A stretch of 64,000 nucleotides of DNA, taken from NCBI RefSeq assembly GCF_002940685.1, contig NZ_PNFP01000005.1:310001-374000 (forward strand), in the 5' to 3' direction. The translations under genes were made by a program, and so were the position numbers. The DNA is from Ensifer adhaerens. GTDB lineage: Bacteria; Pseudomonadota; Alphaproteobacteria; Rhizobiales; Rhizobiaceae. A model generated the notes under the pieces. It worked only from the letters and a program-made list of their open reading frames with translations. It was not told where the DNA came from and searched no databases. Shown in pieces: positions 61,217-64,000 of the stretch (within the stretch, counting starts at the first letter, position 1; every line of letters starts with the position of its first letter).

Positions 61217-61918
61217 TTGGACTGGCTTGCGGTGAGCGATGCGGAGTGGACAGCGATCCTTCTGAGCCTGCGCGTGGCAACCGTCGCGATGATCTGCAGC
61301 CTGCCCTTTGCACTCGTCGTCGCCATGTTGCTTGCCCGCGGACGCTTCTGGGGCAAGACGCTGCTCAACGGCCTTGTCCATCTGCCCCTGATCCTGCCGC
61401 CCGTCGTCACCGGCTTTTTGCTGCTTCTGCTCTTCGGGCGCCGCGGTCCGCTCGGCGCCTTCTTCGCCGACTATTTCGGCCTCGTCTTTTCCTTCCGCTG
61501 GACCGGTGCGGCGCTCGCCTGCGCCGTCATGGCCTTCCCCTTGATGGTGCGCAGCATCCGCCTGTCGATCGAAGCGGTGGACCGCAAACTCGAAGACGCG
61601 GCCACCACGCTTGGCGCCAGCCCGCTCTGGGTCTTTGCCACCGTCACCCTTCCGCTGATCATTCCCGGCATCATTGCCGGCATGATCATTGCCTTTGCCA
61701 AGGCGATGGGCGAGTTCGGCGCGACCATCACCTTCGTCTCCAATATCCCCGGCGAGACGCAGACGCTTTCGGCCGCCATCTACACCTTCACCCAGGTGCC
61801 GGGCGGTGATGCCGGCGCGATGCGGCTGACGATCATCTCGATCATCATTTCCATGGCGGCGCTCATCTTCTCCGAACTGCTGGCAACCTTCGCCGCGCGC
61901 CGGGTGGCGGCCCAATGA
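61217..61918 (+). CDS. modB: Molybdate ABC transporter permease ModB
   Basis: A 233-residue permease with five membrane segments. The EAA loop is [20 protein letters not shown], followed by [21 protein letters not shown] prefer the TTG at 61217, because GGGGAGCG lies 9 bases before it and (M)[20 protein letters not shown] is the usual ModB start; an upstream ATG (61166) would add a basic tail. It overlaps modC by 4 bases. Confidence 0.93.
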   Translation: MDWLAVSDAEWTAILLSLRVATVAMICSLPFALVVAMLLARGRFWGKTLLNGLVHLPLILPPVVTGFLLLLLFGRRGPLGAFFADYFGLVFSFRWTGAALACAVMAFPLMVRSIRLSIEAVDRKLEDAATTLGASPLWVFATVTLPLIIPGIIAGMIIAFAKAMGEFGATITFVSNIPGETQTLSAAIYTFTQVPGGDAGAMRLTIISIIISMAALIFSELLATFAARRVAAQ

Positions 61919-62988
61919 GCCTCACCGTCGAAGCCCGCCATCAGCTTGGCAATTTCTCGCTCGATGCCGCCTTCACTTCGGATGGCGGCGTGACGGCGCT
62001 GTTCGGCCGCTCCGGTTCGGGCAAGACATCGCTGATCAACATCATCGCCGGCCTGTTGAAGCCCGAGAGCGGTCGTGTCCTGCTCGATGGGGACGTCATC
62101 GCCGACAGCGAACGGCGGATCTTCACGCCGGTGCATCGCCGCCGCTTCGGCTATGTCTTCCAGGAGGCGCGGCTGTTTCCGCACCTGAGCGTGCGCCGCA
62201 ACCTCGCCTATGGCCGCTGGTTCGCCGGCAAGAGCGGCTCGGGCAGCGACTTTGCCCGCATCGTCGACCTGCTCGGCATCGGCCATCTGCTTGAGCGCAG
62301 CCCTTCGGCCCTTTCTGGCGGCGAAAAGCAGCGCGTCGCCATCGGCCGCGCCTTGCTGGCAGCTCCGCGCCTGCTTCTGATGGATGAGCCGCTCGCAGCG
62401 CTCGACGAGGCACGCAAGGCCGAAATCCTGCCCTATCTCGAACGGCTGCGCGACGATGCCCGCATCCCGATCGTCTATGTCAGCCATTCCGTCGGCGAAG
62501 TGGCGCGGCTGGCGCGGCGCGTGGTCGTGCTCGAAAACGGCCGCGTCACCGCGTCCGGTGCGGCCGCCGAAGTGTTGAGCGCGCCTGCCGCCACGCTCGC
62601 GACCGGCCGGCGCGAAGCCGGCGTTTTGCTGGAGGGCGAGGTCGAAGGGACCGATCCGACCCACGAACTGACAACGGTCAGGGTCGGACGGGAACGGCTG
62701 CGCATCGCTGGCGTTACCGCGACAGCCGGCAGCAGGCTTCGCCTGCACATCGCCGCCCGAGACGTCATGCTGGCGACCTCGAGACCGGTGGAGATCAGCG
62801 CGCTCAACGTGCTCGAAGGGCGCATTCTCACCTTGACGTCGGAGGAAGACGGCAGCGTCGATGTCAGGGTGAATTGCGGCGATGCGACGATTGCCGCCCG
62901 CATCACCCGCTTTTCCCGCGACACGCTGCAGCTTGTTCCCGGCAAGACGGTCTATGCCATCATCAAGTCGGTCGCGATCGACCATTAA
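61915..62988 (+). CDS. modC: Molybdate ABC transporter ATP-binding protein ModC
   Basis: A 357-residue ATPase. Walker A is [20 protein letters not shown], the signature is [16 protein letters not shown], Walker B is [13 protein letters not shown], and the switch histidine is in [10 protein letters not shown]. The C-terminal ~65 residues ([20 protein letters not shown]) are the MOP/TOBE molybdate-binding domain that inhibits transport when the anion is abundant. ATGA overlap with modB. A rhizobial palindrome follows the gene. Confidence 0.95.
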   Translation: MSLTVEARHQLGNFSLDAAFTSDGGVTALFGRSGSGKTSLINIIAGLLKPESGRVLLDGDVIADSERRIFTPVHRRRFGYVFQEARLFPHLSVRRNLAYGRWFAGKSGSGSDFARIVDLLGIGHLLERSPSALSGGEKQRVAIGRALLAAPRLLLMDEPLAALDEARKAEILPYLERLRDDARIPIVYVSHSVGEVARLARRVVVLENGRVTASGAAAEVLSAPAATLATGRREAGVLLEGEVEGTDPTHELTTVRVGRERLRIAGVTATAGSRLRLHIAARDVMLATSRPVEISALNVLEGRILTLTSEEDGSVDVRVNCGDATIAARITRFSRDTLQLVPGKTVYAIIKSVAIDH

Positions 62989-63039
62989 AGCGCGTCGCGA
63001 TCTTTCAGATTCGCTCCATGCGCTTTAAGTTATTGATTT

Positions 63040-63093
63040 GGCGCATGTCGTTATCGCGAAACCGCTGCGCACTTTTGCGCGACATGCTCTAGG
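63040..63093. repeat. Rhizobial intergenic palindrome
   Basis: GCGCATGTCG-N~30-CGCGACATGC, with CCGCTGCGCACTTTTGCGCG inside, a sequence I recognise as a common dispersed repeat in Rhizobium and Sinorhizobium. It separates modC from the convergent ModE-like gene and overlaps the latter's stop by a few bases. Confidence 0.6.
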
Positions 63094-63484
63094 CCTTTTT
63101 GGAGACAGTCTCGGCCGTATCGGACGGTCCGCTGCTCCGAACGGATTCGAGCCAGGCGAGGTCTTCGCCGATGGCAACCCGCGCCTTCTCCTCCATCTCG
63201 CGGTAGCGCCGGATAAGCTCCTCGCCGAACGGCGTCACCAGGGCTCCACCGCCCTGCTTGCCGCCGCGCTGGGTATCGACCGAAGGTTCGCTGAACATCC
63301 GGTTCAAGGCATCGACCAGAAGCCAGGCGCGCCGATAGGACATGTCCATCGCCCGGCCGGCGGCCGAGATCGATCCGGTCTCGCGGATCAATTCGAGCAG
63401 CAGGATCTTGCCACGGCCGAGCCGGTCGGCGGGCGGGAAATCGATGCGCAGGACGGGGCGAAGATCGGGGCGGCTCTCACTCAT
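63089..63484 (-). CDS. One-domain ModE-like winged-helix regulator
   Basis: A 131-residue protein with a LysR-type winged helix: LGRGKILLLELIRETGSISA, then AGRAMDMSYRRAWLLVDALN and GGKQGGGALVTPFGEELIRR, which is the ModE N-terminal domain. There is no MOP/TOBE molybdate domain after it, unlike E. coli ModE. It is convergent with modABC, and two ModE-like boxes precede modA, so it is the likely molybdate-responsive regulator. How it would sense molybdate is open. The start is uncertain (ATG 63484 or 63496; no strong ribosome site). Confidence 0.87.
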   Translation of the reverse strand: MSESRPDLRPVLRIDFPPADRLGRGKILLLELIRETGSISAAGRAMDMSYRRAWLLVDALNRMFSEPSVDTQRGGKQGGGALVTPFGEELIRRYREMEEKARVAIGEDLAWLESVRSSGPSDTAETVSKKA

Positions 63485-63667
63485 GCCGGCGAGCATAGAA
63501 GCTCGGCGCGAAAACCGGAAGTCCGTCCGATGGCGAGACGCGCCCGGTTTCCCGATCAAATTGCGCCGGTCCACGCATTCGATCGATGGCCAGATAGCAG
63601 GTCTTGATCTCGCGGCGGCGGCATGCACCGATGACCGCGACACGCCCCTGCCCGAAAGTACCTCTCC

Positions 63668-64000
63668 ATGCCCGGTCCGACGCTCGATCCCATCGCCACA
63701 GACACCACCCTGCCCGCCAGGGCCGACGTCGTCATCGTCGGCGGCGGTATCATCGGCGTCAGCGCCGCCCTCTTCCTCGCCGAACGCGGCATCGACGTCG
63801 TGCTCTGCGAGAAGGGCATGCCGGGCGCCGAGCAGTCGAGCCGCAACTGGGGCTGGGTGCGGGTCATGGGCCGCGACGAGCGCGAAATCCCGCTGGCGAT
63901 CGAGGCGCTGAAGATCTGGGATACGCTCGACGCCCGTGTCAGTGGCGAGACCGGCTTTCGCCGAAGCGGCATTCTCTATATCTCCGAGAACGAACGCGAC
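63668..64000 (+). CDS. FAD-dependent oxidoreductase of the DAO/glycine-oxidase family, 3' end outside window
   Basis: The first 111 residues of a flavin enzyme. The FAD-binding motif is ADVVIVGGGIIGVSAALFLA, followed by VLCEKGMPGAEQSSRNWGWV and RVMGRDEREIPLAIEALKIW, all typical of D-amino-acid dehydrogenase/oxidase-like proteins. The substrate cannot be told from this part. No stop before the window ends. Confidence 0.88.
   Translation, partial: MPGPTLDPIATDTTLPARADVVIVGGGIIGVSAALFLAERGIDVVLCEKGMPGAEQSSRNWGWVRVMGRDEREIPLAIEALKIWDTLDARVSGETGFRRSGILYISENERD

Overview
The window looks like a chromosomal segment of a Rhizobiaceae bacterium, most likely Sinorhizobium/Ensifer. Coding density and GC are high. 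There is a complete aerobic cob cluster of the kind described in the SC510 cobalamin producer once called Pseudomonas denitrificans, a fused phaAB antiporter gene, and rhizobial intergenic palindromes. From memory, the order metNIQ / xylAB / emrR-emrAB / gltX-lysS / pha / cob resembles the S. meliloti chromosome. I see no phage, insertion sequence, CRISPR array, rRNA or tRNA gene. The only stretch over 300 bases without a gene is 3655-4356, which holds a promoter and a long structured leader for an ornithine decarboxylase.

Left part (1-16 kb): scattered housekeeping and stress genes (ASCH-like protein, VOC protein, LysE exporter, acetyltransferases, ornithine/lysine decarboxylase, LysR regulator), a DUF1007 + NicO nickel/cobalt transport pair, KDPG aldolase, a coupled CYTH/CHAD pair, tRNA hydroxylase TrhO, and the metNIQ methionine importer behind a structured upstream region.

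Middle (16-34.5 kb): a sugar block with an NAD-dependent epimerase, GH1 beta-glucosidase, Gfo/Idh/MocA dehydrogenase, sugar epimerase/isomerase, xylA, xylB and a LacI-type regulator. Two related operator-like palindromes sit upstream of the isomerase and of xylA. Next comes the emrR/emrAB drug-efflux system, whose divergent promoters overlap and are flanked by two identical half-site palindromes. It is followed by AraC/GyrI, TerC, VOC and ArsR genes.

Right part (34.5-64 kb): gltX-lysS, two small secreted or anchored unknowns, a nucleoside hydrolase, a DNA-end-processing exonuclease with an ATP-dependent ligase, a CHASE-like/PAS/GGDEF/EAL protein, the six-gene pha (group 2 Mrp) cation/proton antiporter, and all eight enzymes from precorrin-2 to hydrogenobyrinic acid (cobF,G,H,I,J,K,L,M). 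In that cluster cobK is on the opposite strand and overlaps cobL at the 5' end and cobJ at the 3' end. Then come ung, modABC with paired ModE-like boxes, a one-domain ModE-like regulator, and the start of a flavin oxidoreductase.

I found no clearly unknown multi-gene system. The most promising unexplained signals are regulatory: the odc leader, the metN upstream fold, the LacI-type operators, the cobL/cobK start overlap, an FNR/FixK-like box before cobG, and the ModE pairing. Protein calls rest on motifs read from the translations; no database search was run.
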